The notes under the pieces were generated by a model. It was given only the letters and a program-made list of their open reading frames with translations, did no database searches and was not told the DNA's origin. Both the position numbers and the translations under genes were made by a program. A DNA stretch of 64,000 nucleotides, from positions 3,286,001-3,350,000 of the forward strand of contig NZ_CP034248.1 in assembly GCF_003931855.1 (NCBI RefSeq). Direction: 5' to 3'. This document shows positions 9,554 through 18,266 of the stretch, one piece after another. Within the stretch, counting starts at the first letter, position 1. Each line of letters opens with the position of its first letter. Source of the DNA: Paenibacillus lentus (lineage in GTDB: Bacteria > Bacillota > Bacilli > Paenibacillales > Paenibacillaceae).

Positions 9554-9897
9554 TAGTTAATCCATCCTTCCGATATCCTCTGAAAAATCATTATCATTAG
9601 AAACTATCAAATGAAACGGACAAGCCGTCTCAGTGCGTTATTTACGCTGCAAACCTTCGGATGTTATTGTACCTCATTATTCCATCTCCATGCTACCCTT
9701 TGTAACCGGGGGCAGTATGCCAAAGAGCTGTATTTTCCAACAAATTTACTAAAGCCATTCCGTCCTATCAAGAGCAGAAATAATATCATTGCCCTAACTT
9801 GACAACTTTATTGCAGCGAGTTAGCTTTGTAATTATTGTACTAGCGTGTTTGAAGCGTTTTGTGGCATGGAGTTTAGCATAGCAAGGAGGTCTTTAT
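9554..9897. other. Intergenic region with a Fur-like site, otherwise empty
   Basis: This 344-bp divergent spacer holds a Fur-like site at 9582-9596 and a TTGACA (9799-9804) that could be a -35 element for the ABC ATPase, without a convincing -10. A 63-codon open frame at 9611-9802 lacks a ribosome binding site and coding character and is not called. Confidence 0.5.
9582..9596. promoter_or_regulatory. Fur-box-like site
   Basis: GAAAAATCATTATCA agrees at 12 of 15 positions with the 7-1-7 Fur consensus TGATAATNATTATCA. It sits just upstream of the methyltransferase operon and about 300 bp from the ABC ATPase start. Iron control of either is inferred. Confidence 0.4.
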
Positions 9898-10704
9898 ATG
9901 GTTGAAGTGAATCGAACTAATAATCAGAAGCAAGTGATCGAAATGCATGATGTAAGCTGGCGGCGCGACGGGAAAACCGTGCTCAATGCGATAGATTGGC
10001 AGGTAGCCGAGGGCGAGAATTGGGCTTTGTTTGGCCTGAACGGCTCAGGCAAAACCACGCTGCTAAACATGTTGAATGGATACATTTGGCCGACGACAGG
10101 CACCGTTTCTGTGTTAGGGCATAAATATGGTGAAGTGGATGTTAGGGAAATGCGCAAGTCGATCGGTTGGGTTAGTTCATCCCTGCAACAAAAGCTGCAT
10201 GGTTCTGAGAAGGTACAGAATTTAGTTGTAAGCGGGAAATTTGCTTCGATTGGACTTTATGAAAAACCGACGAGTGAGGATTTTGACCGTGCGGAAATGT
10301 TAATGCATCAGTTGAGATGCGGGCATTTATTGGATCGTACGTATCAAACCTGTTCGCAGGGCGAACAGCAGAAACTGCTGATTGCCCGTGCGCTAATGGC
10401 GCAGCCCAAGCTGCTTATTCTGGACGAAGCCGCCAATGGTCTGGATTTCATATCGAAGGAAGGACTGCTGGACAGCATTCAGGAGCTAGCGCTGGATAGA
10501 GAGGCCCCCCACATGATTTATGTGACTCACCATACCGAGGAGATCGTTCCACCCTTTACGAAGACGCTGCTGCTTCGGCGCGGCGAGGTATTTATGCAGG
10601 GTGATACGACGGAAATGTTTAGTGGGGAAATCCTTACTGATTTCTTTGAAATGTCGGTGGATGTTAGCTGGAGAAATGGAAGAGCTTGGTTATCCAAAAA
10701 ATAA
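9898..10704 (+). CDS. Stand-alone ABC transporter ATP-binding protein (YlmA-like)
   Basis: A 268-residue single-domain ABC ATPase: Walker A GLNGSGKTT (about residues 47-55), a degenerate signature CSQGEQQK (about 150-157), Walker B LLILDEAANGLD (about 169-180), and the switch histidine in YVTHHTEE. No permease or binding protein is adjacent, so it is an orphan. The general look matches B. subtilis YlmA and ModF/PhrA-like ATPases. It could serve the FecCD permease pair 7 kb downstream, but that is only a guess. RBS AAGGAGGT, ATG at 9898. Confidence 0.85.
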   Translation: MVEVNRTNNQKQVIEMHDVSWRRDGKTVLNAIDWQVAEGENWALFGLNGSGKTTLLNMLNGYIWPTTGTVSVLGHKYGEVDVREMRKSIGWVSSSLQQKLHGSEKVQNLVVSGKFASIGLYEKPTSEDFDRAEMLMHQLRCGHLLDRTYQTCSQGEQQKLLIARALMAQPKLLILDEAANGLDFISKEGLLDSIQELALDREAPHMIYVTHHTEEIVPPFTKTLLLRRGEVFMQGDTTEMFSGEILTDFFEMSVDVSWRNGRAWLSKK

Positions 10705-10835
10705 TTATAGGCAATTTTAGATATCCAATTTTAGAATCTTCCGTTTCATTGTTACCTTTTGCAATGTGGTGCGTATTACAAAGAAGCGGCGCAAGTTAGC
10801 CGGAGAATGATATATACATATGGAGGGGATCCTAA

Positions 10836-11675
10836 ATGGAAGCTGTACCGAACAAACCGAAGAAAAACCCAGGATACCGGGGAGCTATTGCAGTCGTAGT
10901 TATCGTGATTTTAGCTATAGTAGGCGTGAATAGTGTAACGCAGGTTCAATATGGTCATGTTGGATTGTATAAAACTTTTGGCAAGCTGAACGATAGCGTG
11001 CTTTCGCCCGGGATTCATTTGAAGGTTCCTTTTATTCAAACTGTAATTCAAGTCAATACTCAGGTAACGAAAGCGGAGACAGACACGACCGCATCCTCCA
11101 AGGATTTGCAGCCTGTATCCACCCATGTTGTTGTTAACTATTCCGTAAATAAAGAGGCTGCTTTCAATCTGATGAACAACGTCGGCGGTAATTATGAATC
11201 CGTTATTATTAATCCTGCGGTACAAGAAGTGGTGAAAGAAGTCACCGCGCGGTATCCCGCTGAGGATTTGATTGCCAAGCGTGATGTGGTAGCTGGAGAA
11301 ATCAGTGAGCATTTGACCACTAGAATGGCGAAATATGATTTGATCGTGAATGAAATCAACATTGTTAACTTCAAATTCTCGGAAGCGTTCGATACCTCTA
11401 TTGAAGCGAAGCAGGTTGCCCAGCAGCAGGCTTTGAAAGCAGAGAATGACTTGAAGCGGATTGAAATCGAAGCGAAGCAGAAAATCGCCCAGGCTCAAGC
11501 CGAAGCAGAGTCGCTTAAACTGAAGAAGCAAGAGGTTACGCCAGAGCTCGTGCAATTAAAGCAAATCGAGGTTCAGGAGAAAGCGCTGGAAAAATGGGAC
11601 GGACGCCTTCCTTCTGTGACAGGCGGAGCTACTCCGTTTATCGACATTCAATCATTTACGAATCAACAGCAATAA
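10836..11675 (+). CDS. Prohibitin/SPFH-domain membrane protein
   Basis: A 279-residue protein with one N-terminal membrane anchor (about residues 16-34), an SPFH/Band 7 domain (about 36-195) and a C-terminal coiled coil rich in Ala, Glu and Lys (about 195-250, AKQVAQQQALKAEN). Such proteins form ring-like oligomers in membranes and help organise membrane domains or protease complexes. It is the prohibitin type rather than FloA/YuaF: no NfeD partner is adjacent and there is one TM only. RBS TGGAGGGG; a strong terminator follows. Molecular partner unknown. Confidence 0.88.
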   Translation: MEAVPNKPKKNPGYRGAIAVVVIVILAIVGVNSVTQVQYGHVGLYKTFGKLNDSVLSPGIHLKVPFIQTVIQVNTQVTKAETDTTASSKDLQPVSTHVVVNYSVNKEAAFNLMNNVGGNYESVIINPAVQEVVKEVTARYPAEDLIAKRDVVAGEISEHLTTRMAKYDLIVNEINIVNFKFSEAFDTSIEAKQVAQQQALKAENDLKRIEIEAKQKIAQAQAEAESLKLKKQEVTPELVQLKQIEVQEKALEKWDGRLPSVTGGATPFIDIQSFTNQQQ

Positions 11676-11726
11676 AGTTGTGTTGCACATCGGTCGAATA
11701 AGCTGAATATTTGCGAACTCAGAAGG

Positions 11727-11766
11727 AAAAAAGGAATGCTAGGAATGCTCAGGCATTCCTTTTTTA
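11727..11766. terminator. Bidirectional terminator between prohibitin gene and ger operon
   Basis: Perfect stem AAAAAAGGAATGC / GCATTCCTTTTTT with A-run and T-run on both sides. The last codons of the converging gerB gene (stop at 11739-11741) lie inside the hairpin. Confidence 0.9.
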
Positions 11767-12845
11767 TTTTTGCGGAACCTTATCGCGTTTAAGATCCAGT
11801 AAATCGTCGGGATTACATACTCCGTAAAGTTGAGCAGAGGTGGTAAACTTTCCATTAGTAATTGGTTTGTTTCCACCTGGGAGCGGACAACGAAGAACGA
11901 TAGAATGCAGGCAAACGCCGTGAATGGAAGAACCAATGAGCTGTGATCCGGTAATTTGAGCAGCACGGATATACAATAGACAGCGATAAATAGCATAAAA
12001 GAGATTTTTATAAAAAGACTGGTGAGCCACAAAACGATCAAAATAGGATCTAAAGTTTCTATAAACGATCCAGCCCGTAAGGAGCGAATGAGATCGAGAT
12101 CCGGATACGTCAGGTTAGCAGCTAAATCTGGGCTTAGAATCATCAGAATTGGCAGCAAGTGCGATAAGATAATGATCAGTGAGGAGATTACCGTAATGGA
12201 AATGGTTCGATAAACCTTTTGTGGCGACTTCAAATAAGGCATGATTAGGAATAGGAAGGAAAACTCCCCAAAAATAGGCAGGCTGGTGTAAACGCCCATG
12301 CTAACATGCTTGAAGTTCAGGTGGTTAATAAAAGCGGGCAGTACTTCAGGAGATATCTCTGTTGATACCATTAACGGGACACTGATAAAAGCAAGTATGC
12401 TAACAACAAAAATACCTAAAGCAGCTGTGAAAATCGTCGTGATGCCGGAACGAGCTGCATAGGCAACACATATCCCGAACAGCAGAGCTATGATCCAGGG
12501 TGGAGTTCCAGGCAAATACACTTGAATGAGGAAGTCCTCAAGCTCTCGGAGATTGATCCCGGCAAGCAGCAGATTGACTATCGTAAACCATAACATAACG
12601 ATAGTATGCGGGACTTTACCTACGATCTTGCGTCCGAACTGAATGATTGTCTCGTTTGGCCGCGAGGCAGTAACTTTGTAGGCGGGGTAAATAAAAACAA
12701 TGCTTAGTAAGCCGCCGAGCACAATACTAACGGGAGTGGAGTAATGGCTGTTCCGGACGTATACTGCCATTAAAAAAGCGATGACCACCGTAAATATGTA
12801 CAGATTGAACATCGCAAATATTTGCAAGTGATTCACCTTCTGCAT
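11739..12845 (-). CDS. Spore germination permease, GerAB/GerKB family
   Basis: A 368-residue protein with about ten membrane segments of the APC superfamily. It is the B subunit of a GerA-type nutrient germinant receptor in the spore inner membrane, the subunit that binds the small-molecule germinant. Length fits the family (about 365). It is the last gene of the minus-strand operon gerA-gerC-small protein-gerB. This A-C-D-B order differs from the classical A-B-C. Its C-terminus (GMPEHS) is encoded within the terminator stem. The germinant cannot be predicted. Confidence 0.92.
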   Translation of the reverse strand: MQKVNHLQIFAMFNLYIFTVVIAFLMAVYVRNSHYSTPVSIVLGGLLSIVFIYPAYKVTASRPNETIIQFGRKIVGKVPHTIVMLWFTIVNLLLAGINLRELEDFLIQVYLPGTPPWIIALLFGICVAYAARSGITTIFTAALGIFVVSILAFISVPLMVSTEISPEVLPAFINHLNFKHVSMGVYTSLPIFGEFSFLFLIMPYLKSPQKVYRTISITVISSLIIILSHLLPILMILSPDLAANLTYPDLDLIRSLRAGSFIETLDPILIVLWLTSLFIKISFMLFIAVYCISVLLKLPDHSSLVLPFTAFACILSFFVVRSQVETNQLLMESLPPLLNFTEYVIPTIYWILNAIRFRKNKKGMPEHS

Positions 12846-12904
12846 ATTTGAACCCTCCCGTTACTTTTATGTTCTAATGGGCATACCAGCCCAGCCGGAT
12901 GAAT

Positions 12905-13117
12905 CTAAAACATCCGTTCTAAGAAACGATAGAACCCAAGCAGGGCTATATTGATATTCCAGGTATCCTTGACGAGAAAATGAACTTCCAATAAAGTAAG
13001 CAGAACCATATTTACGGTTACAAGCTTCCATAGTTTGGCTGTATTGTTATAGTGTTTGCGCCAGTTTGCCCATTCATACAGTGTAATAAGAACAAAAACT
13101 AGAGCGATTACAATCAC
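12905..13117 (-). CDS. Two-TM small protein of the germinant receptor operon (D-subunit type)
   Basis: A 70-residue protein with two hydrophobic segments (about residues 1-15 and 31-49) joined by a basic loop (NWRKHYNNTAK). It overlaps the end of gerC by 4 bases and precedes gerB by 59 bases, so it belongs to the operon. Small two-TM 'D' proteins encoded with gerA-type operons (gerKD, gerUD) are known to tune germination in Bacillus; membership here rests on position and topology rather than on sequence similarity. Confidence 0.75.
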   Translation of the reverse strand: MIVIALVFVLITLYEWANWRKHYNNTAKLWKLVTVNMVLLTLLEVHFLVKDTWNINIALLGFYRFLERMF

Positions 13118-14310
13118 GTGCTCTCCTCCTTGATACTTTTGTAAGCTTCGCCAGTCGATCTAATCCTCACGTTAACAGTGGACTCTATTTCGAGCTCCTT
13201 GGCATAGAATTCATTCCAGTCTGAGCTAATCTTCTGCAGTACGTGAGGGTATTTCCAATCAATATAATCCTTGAAATGGAATACGTCGGCCTGCGCCGTA
13301 CGCGTAGTGTTGATGGCTCGCAAGATTCGATTGCGCATTTCCTGATTGAGTGCTTTTTGCAGCTGAATAAGCTGTGCGTCGTCCTTAAGATCGAGCTTGG
13401 AGTCAGAGGCTAGAATTGATGCGGTTCCTCTTGTTTGCAGATGTATGGATGGCACGTTCTCCTTGTGTTTTACTTGTACTTTTGTCTTGACGTTTTCAAT
13501 ATTGAAGGAAACCTCCTTGCCATCGGTGGGCGACTCGATGTTGATTATCATTACTTTGATATTTGAGTCGATCCATAACGAGGTTTTCATATCCTCTTTA
13601 CTTAGGGTAGGGTTGATCATTCGCCCCTTTTTTAGAATAGCGGCTCCGTCTACACCTAGCCAGGTTTCGGCTTTTTCTAGTTTAGCCGTAATCTCGGGTT
13701 GCTTGCCAAAAGCAAGCAGAGGTACAAGGATGTCCTCGGATTTATAACGTGTGCGGAGAATATCTCTCAGTGTTGTGTCGATCGTCTCCTTATCCTCGAC
13801 ATAAGAACGTAGCAGAATGGAAATGAAGCGCTCAAAAGTCGTTGGCGTTTCAACAATTTCCAGCGCTTTTCCTGGGGTTATAAATAGGTTGGCGCTAATA
13901 TGAAAGGCTATATGTCTGCTGATGAAATCCAGCAAAGGATCAAGCCCACGTTTGGCTAGCTTTTGACTAATTACGATATTTCGAGTTTGACCAAATGTAA
14001 TGTCCCTGGATATGTCACTCTGAATGTCTTGTAAGGCGTGAGGCAGGCTCTTGCCTGTTTTTGTGACAAAGGCAAAAGGCTTCTGACCCTTCTCGCCAGA
14101 ACCGCCAACTTCTCCAGGGATCATTCGGTTGGCCAGTGGAAAACCGAGGGTGAGTTCGAACTGTCCATCCTCGGTTAGATCGATCAGCATCAGGTTGGCG
14201 AATGCGCGGTCATTCAGTTCTACAGGAGACCAGCAGGCACTGGTACTCATCAAGATGACGCTGGATAGTATAAGCAGTATTAGTCTGTTCCTGAGAATTC
14301 TCAACCTCAT
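13114..14310 (-). CDS. Spore germination lipoprotein, Ger(x)C family
   Basis: A 398-residue lipoprotein with a signal peptide ending in the lipobox STSAC (Cys26), followed by WSPVELNDRAF, the family's standard start of the mature protein. It is the C subunit of a GerA-type receptor, on the outer face of the spore inner membrane. Start codon overlaps the end of gerA by 4 bases, which implies translational coupling. Length matches the family. Confidence 0.93.
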   Translation of the reverse strand: MRLRILRNRLILLILSSVILMSTSACWSPVELNDRAFANLMLIDLTEDGQFELTLGFPLANRMIPGEVGGSGEKGQKPFAFVTKTGKSLPHALQDIQSDISRDITFGQTRNIVISQKLAKRGLDPLLDFISRHIAFHISANLFITPGKALEIVETPTTFERFISILLRSYVEDKETIDTTLRDILRTRYKSEDILVPLLAFGKQPEITAKLEKAETWLGVDGAAILKKGRMINPTLSKEDMKTSLWIDSNIKVMIINIESPTDGKEVSFNIENVKTKVQVKHKENVPSIHLQTRGTASILASDSKLDLKDDAQLIQLQKALNQEMRNRILRAINTTRTAQADVFHFKDYIDWKYPHVLQKISSDWNEFYAKELEIESTVNVRIRSTGEAYKSIKEEST

Positions 14311-15914
14311 TCCTCCTTATGCTTTTCCCAACCACGGGCATTTTTCTTTTGGCGTTGTTTATTTTGCGTCAGGAGCACAGGCCGTTTTTGCATGGCCCAC
14401 CAAGGCGCACGGATTAACGTGTCATTTAAATCCGCCTTAGCTAGCGGAGTGAACGGGGATAAATAAGGCACTCCGAATGACCTGAGATTAAGCAAATGGA
14501 TATAAAGGATGATCAATCCGCAAGTGATACCGAACAGACCTAAAATGGATGCCATCGCCATAATCGGAAAGCGTAGCAAACGTATCGTTAAGCCAAGATC
14601 AAAGTGCGGATTAATAAAAGAGGCGATTCCTGTCAGAGAAACAATAATGACCATCGCTGCCGAGACGATTCCCGCCTGTACCGCTGCAGTACCAATAATG
14701 AGCGCTCCGATGATCGATACAGCCTGGCCAATCGACTTCGGGATGCGAATGGAAGCTTCCCTAAGGGCTTCAAATGCGAGCTCCATGATAAAGGCTTCGA
14801 CAACGGCGGGAAAAGGTACGATTTCTCTAGCCGCTGCGATAGTCATTAACAGCTTGTATGGAATCATCTCGGGATGAAAAGTTGTAATTGCGATATATAA
14901 GGACGGAAGCAGAAGGGAGACAAACAGAAACAGATAGCGAATCCAGCGAATCCAAGTTGCTGGAATGTATGACTGATAGTAGTCTTCCGCTGTCTGCAAC
15001 AGCATCGCCAAAGTGACAGGGGCAATAATTGCTGAGGGGCTTCCGTCCACAATAATCGCTACGCGTCCTTCAAGAAGCGAAGCAATGACAATATCAGGTC
15101 GCTCTGTATATTCAATCTGCGGAAAAGGAGAGAAGGGAGAATCTATAATCGATTCCTCTATAATGGATGAGCCCAGCAAACCGTCGATGTCCAAATAGGA
15201 TAATCTTCTTTTAAGTTCCCGGAGAAGCTCTGGTTTGCAGATTCCTTCGACATAGGCAATGACGAATCTTGTATTTGTTTCGCTGCCCATAATCATCTCT
15301 TCCGTCTTGAAGTTTCGGCTCTTTAATCTTCTTCGCATCATGGTCATGTTTGTGTCAAGACTCTCGATGAAGGCTTCTCGTGGCCCGCGAATGACGGATT
15401 CGTTCGGGGCTTCCTCGATCGCTCTGGTAGAGAACGAGCTAGCGGAGGGAAAAGTCATCATTCTATGCTCTCCCTCTACGATTAGCGCTATTCCAAAATT
15501 AAGGACAGTGGATATCACTTGATTGGTGTCTGTGACGATTTTGATTTCAGAGACGGATAATGCTTTTTCTTCAAACAGAAAATGCGCAAGATCCCCATCT
15601 TTCGAAGGGGCGTAATTCAATAATCCGCCTATAATCACATCTTGTATCGTGGTTTGATCTGTCATGCCTTTTAAATAAATTAATGTACAGGCCTGATCCG
15701 TATGGATTGTAAATTGCCGGAATACGACGTCGGAACAATTGTTAAGCTGCTGCTTCAGCCACTGTACACGGGATTCCAGACGCTCTTGTTCATTGGTAGG
15801 AGGGCGACCGTTCTGTGAAGATGGACTATCGTTGGCTGTCCGGTGGTGCTCCGGTGCTGAAGCATAAGAACTGTTTTTACGTTGTCTGCTCAGCAATCTT
15901 CTCCACAATGGCAT
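14307..15914 (-). CDS. Spore germination protein GerA/GerKA family
   Basis: A 535-residue A subunit of a germinant receptor. A long cytosolic N-terminal domain (about residues 1-295) carries a Ser/Asn-rich tail, then a membrane domain with about five segments (from about 300 on) starts with motifs such as GRVAIIVDGSPSAIIAPVTL, highly conserved in GerA proteins. First gene of the four-gene operon; RBS AGAGGAGTG. Such operons are normally read by sigma-G in the forespore. I see TATACTA-like bases about 35 nt upstream but no convincing -35, so the promoter is not called. Confidence 0.94.
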   Translation of the reverse strand: MPLWRRLLSRQRKNSSYASAPEHHRTANDSPSSQNGRPPTNEQERLESRVQWLKQQLNNCSDVVFRQFTIHTDQACTLIYLKGMTDQTTIQDVIIGGLLNYAPSKDGDLAHFLFEEKALSVSEIKIVTDTNQVISTVLNFGIALIVEGEHRMMTFPSASSFSTRAIEEAPNESVIRGPREAFIESLDTNMTMMRRRLKSRNFKTEEMIMGSETNTRFVIAYVEGICKPELLRELKRRLSYLDIDGLLGSSIIEESIIDSPFSPFPQIEYTERPDIVIASLLEGRVAIIVDGSPSAIIAPVTLAMLLQTAEDYYQSYIPATWIRWIRYLFLFVSLLLPSLYIAITTFHPEMIPYKLLMTIAAAREIVPFPAVVEAFIMELAFEALREASIRIPKSIGQAVSIIGALIIGTAAVQAGIVSAAMVIIVSLTGIASFINPHFDLGLTIRLLRFPIMAMASILGLFGITCGLIILYIHLLNLRSFGVPYLSPFTPLAKADLNDTLIRAPWWAMQKRPVLLTQNKQRQKKNARGWEKHKEE

Positions 15915-16255
15915 AGGTCTTCACTCCTCTTAAGTTTGAATCCACAGGTAGTATATAGATTTGCTTAACCTTGATTTTTTATTCTAAAATAGCTGTTATT
16001 CATATTTAGTGAGCATAGCGGAAGCAATGCAAGGCAGAATTCGTTTAAAAAAATAAATAATGCTAACCCTATGCCAACGAGCAGCATAAATCGTAGCGAA
16101 GTGGTTAAATGTTCATGGGATTTTGAACATTTTGTGAGATTTTATATAGCAAAGGATTGCAAAGTCAAAATACCTCTTCTCTACAGAATGTACTATCATG
16201 TAAAGTAGGAATAAGTTAAGATACTTTCGTCATTTATTTTATCTGGAGGCCGCAT
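15915..16255. other. Divergent intergenic region with an inverted repeat
   Basis: AT-rich 341-bp spacer between gerA and a histidine kinase gene. It contains AAATGTTCA (16107-16115) and TGAACATTT (16124-16132), perfect 9-bp arms with an 8-base spacer, a possible operator about 125 bp upstream of the kinase. No gene seen. Confidence 0.45.
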
Positions 16256-17086
16256 ATGCGAATGTCCTATAAACAAGTTAAATGGTTGATTCTCACTATT
16301 CCCACTATAACGATTGGACTGTGGGAGTATGTTCGGCATGAATATTTACTTCCCTATATATCGATGGATTTAGGAAATTGGCTTTCCCCGATCATCGTAT
16401 TTTTGGTATCTATCCTTCTTTTGACGCAACTTTTTAAGATGATGGAGATGATTCAGACAGAATTGAACGAAGCTAAAGCTCATAAAGCTGCTCTGGAGGA
16501 ACGAGAGAAGATTGCCCGGGAGATTCATGATGGCATAGCCCAATCTTTATTTCTTTTAAATGCGCAAGTGAACAAAATGGAGAAGGCGCAGGTAACCGAT
16601 AGAACAACGTTCGACAAGCTGAAGCAAAATATTTTCCGCACGAATACGTATGTGAGACAAGCCATTGCGAATTTGCGTCATCCCGCAGATCCTGCTTCGA
16701 TATCCTGGGTGCAAGGCCTCAAGAACTTGATTGAAGAGCTGAAGAGGGAATCCGGTTTGGATTTTAAAATAGGGTGGGATATCCCTGAAATGCAGTTATC
16801 TGTCAAAGATAGAATTGAACTGCTTGCCTTGATTCGCGAATCGCTCTTAAACATTCATAAACATGCTGCAGCCACTGAGGTACATATTGATGGCTATATC
16901 ATGGAGAATGGATGGCAGTGTACGGTTATCGATAATGGAGTTGGCTTTGATCTGGGGAAGAACTTAGGCGAAAATCGCTATGGAATTCAAATGATGCGGG
17001 ATCGTGCGGCGATGATGGGCTGGAAGTTTAATATTGAAAGAAATGGAGCACATACGATCGTTACGATTCAAAAGAACTTCCCTTGA
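16256..17086 (+). CDS. Orphan NarL-type sensor histidine kinase
   Basis: A 276-residue kinase with two N-terminal membrane segments (about 10-27 and 43-62) and almost no extracellular domain. A HisKA_3 dimerisation helix has phospho-acceptor H91 in REIHDGIAQSL, and the HATPase domain shows NIHKHAAA (N box) and DNGVGFDLG (G1). DesK/LiaS/NarX-like by architecture. No response regulator gene is adjacent on either side, which is unusual for this class. The sensor may read membrane state, by analogy with DesK. RBS GGAGG at 8 bases from the ATG. Confidence 0.88.
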   Translation: MRMSYKQVKWLILTIPTITIGLWEYVRHEYLLPYISMDLGNWLSPIIVFLVSILLLTQLFKMMEMIQTELNEAKAHKAALEEREKIAREIHDGIAQSLFLLNAQVNKMEKAQVTDRTTFDKLKQNIFRTNTYVRQAIANLRHPADPASISWVQGLKNLIEELKRESGLDFKIGWDIPEMQLSVKDRIELLALIRESLLNIHKHAAATEVHIDGYIMENGWQCTVIDNGVGFDLGKNLGENRYGIQMMRDRAAMMGWKFNIERNGAHTIVTIQKNFP

Positions 17087-17110
17087 CGGTATTTGTCTTA
17101 AATCATATAA

Positions 17111-17125
17111 TGAGAACGATTATCA
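17111..17125. promoter_or_regulatory. Fur box upstream of the fecCD pair
   Basis: TGAGAACGATTATCA fits the Fur 7-1-7 consensus (TGATAATNATTATCA) with two mismatches, 86 bp before the first permease gene. Iron repression of the operon follows from this and from gene content. Confidence 0.7.
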
Positions 17126-17210
17126 TTAACGTGAATTAGCTATTATTAATATCATTAATTCTTTGTCTCGAACTGAACGGTTCGTGCTGGGCAGATGAGG
17201 AGAACTTAGT

Positions 17211-18266
17211 ATGACGGAAATGTTAGAAAGTACGAAGAGGACTGAGCGTCTGTCCGTATCGAAGCCGCGAACTAGACCGCTCGTCACATCACTGATCATG
17301 TTCGGGGGGATCGCAGCTTTAGTTCTTGGTATAGCGATATCAGTTTCATTCGGAGCAGCGGATATTTATTTCACCACGGTATGGGAAGCCATATTCAGCT
17401 ATAATCCGGAGCTTACACAGCACCAAATCATTCAGGAAATACGTCTACCGCGTATACTTGGGGGAGCCATGGTCGGCGCTAGCTTTGCCGTGGCTGGAGC
17501 GATAATGCAGGGGATGACGCGCAACCCGATGGCGGATTCAGGATTGCTTGGACTTAACGCCGGGGCAGGATTTGCGCTTGCGCTGTGCTTTGCCTTTTTT
17601 CCAGGCATGTCGTTCAATTTACTTATTCTATATTCCTTTCTGGGTGCCGGTGCCGGGGCAGGACTCGTCTTCGGGATTAGCTCACTGGCGAAGGGAGGAG
17701 TAACTCCCGTGCGTCTTGTGTTAGCGGGAGCAGCGGTGAGCGCATTATTGCTAGCTCTTAGCGAGGGGGTTGCACTGTATTTCCGAGTCGGTCAGGACTT
17801 GGCCTTTTGGTATGCGGGCGGAGTTTCTGGAACGAAATGGTTTCAGTTGAAAATTATGCTCCCTTGGGTAGGGGGGGCGATCATTGGCGCGATGATGCTA
17901 TCTCGATCGATTACGATGCTCAGTCTGGGGGAAGAGGTTGCCGTTGGACTTGGCCAGAGAACAGGACTGGTCAAGCTGGCCGGTACGGTTATTGTGCTGG
18001 TTCTGGCTGGATCAGCGGTTGCGGTTGTTGGCTCCGTCGGTTTTATCGGCTTGATTATTCCTCATGTAACCCGGTTTCTTGTCGGTGTTGATTATCGCTC
18101 GATCATTCCTTGCTCGGCGATTCTCGGAAGCTTGCTCGTCGTCTTTGCCGACTTGGCGGCTAGAATGGTTAACGCTCCGGTTGAAACACCGCTTGGTGCT
18201 CTTATTGCATTAATTGGCGTGCCGTTCTTCCTCTATCTCGCACGTAAAGAGAGGAGGGAGTTATAG
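17211..18266 (+). CDS. FecCD-family iron(III)-siderophore ABC permease
   Basis: A 351-residue polytopic permease of the BtuCD/FecCD type. The family motif RLPRILGGAMVGASFAVAGA lies near residues 79-98, TRNPMADSGLLGLNAGAG near 103-120, and the cytoplasmic EAA-like region GSVGFIGLIIPHVTRF near 277-292. It forms a heterodimeric importer channel with the next gene. First gene of a two-gene operon behind a Fur box. No binding protein or ATPase gene accompanies it, so the complex must borrow both from other loci. The siderophore is not predictable. Confidence 0.92.
   Translation: MTEMLESTKRTERLSVSKPRTRPLVTSLIMFGGIAALVLGIAISVSFGAADIYFTTVWEAIFSYNPELTQHQIIQEIRLPRILGGAMVGASFAVAGAIMQGMTRNPMADSGLLGLNAGAGFALALCFAFFPGMSFNLLILYSFLGAGAGAGLVFGISSLAKGGVTPVRLVLAGAAVSALLLALSEGVALYFRVGQDLAFWYAGGVSGTKWFQLKIMLPWVGGAIIGAMMLSRSITMLSLGEEVAVGLGQRTGLVKLAGTVIVLVLAGSAVAVVGSVGFIGLIIPHVTRFLVGVDYRSIIPCSAILGSLLVVFADLAARMVNAPVETPLGALIALIGVPFFLYLARKERREL

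Noticed and set aside
9611-9802. 63-codon open frame between methyltransferase and ABC ATPase
   Set aside because: No ribosome binding site, unlikely amino acid composition (Cys/His/Phe scattered), no family resemblance.
10911-11555. 214-codon minus-strand frame inside the prohibitin gene
   Set aside because: Antisense shadow of a clearly coding gene; no RBS and no recognisable domain.
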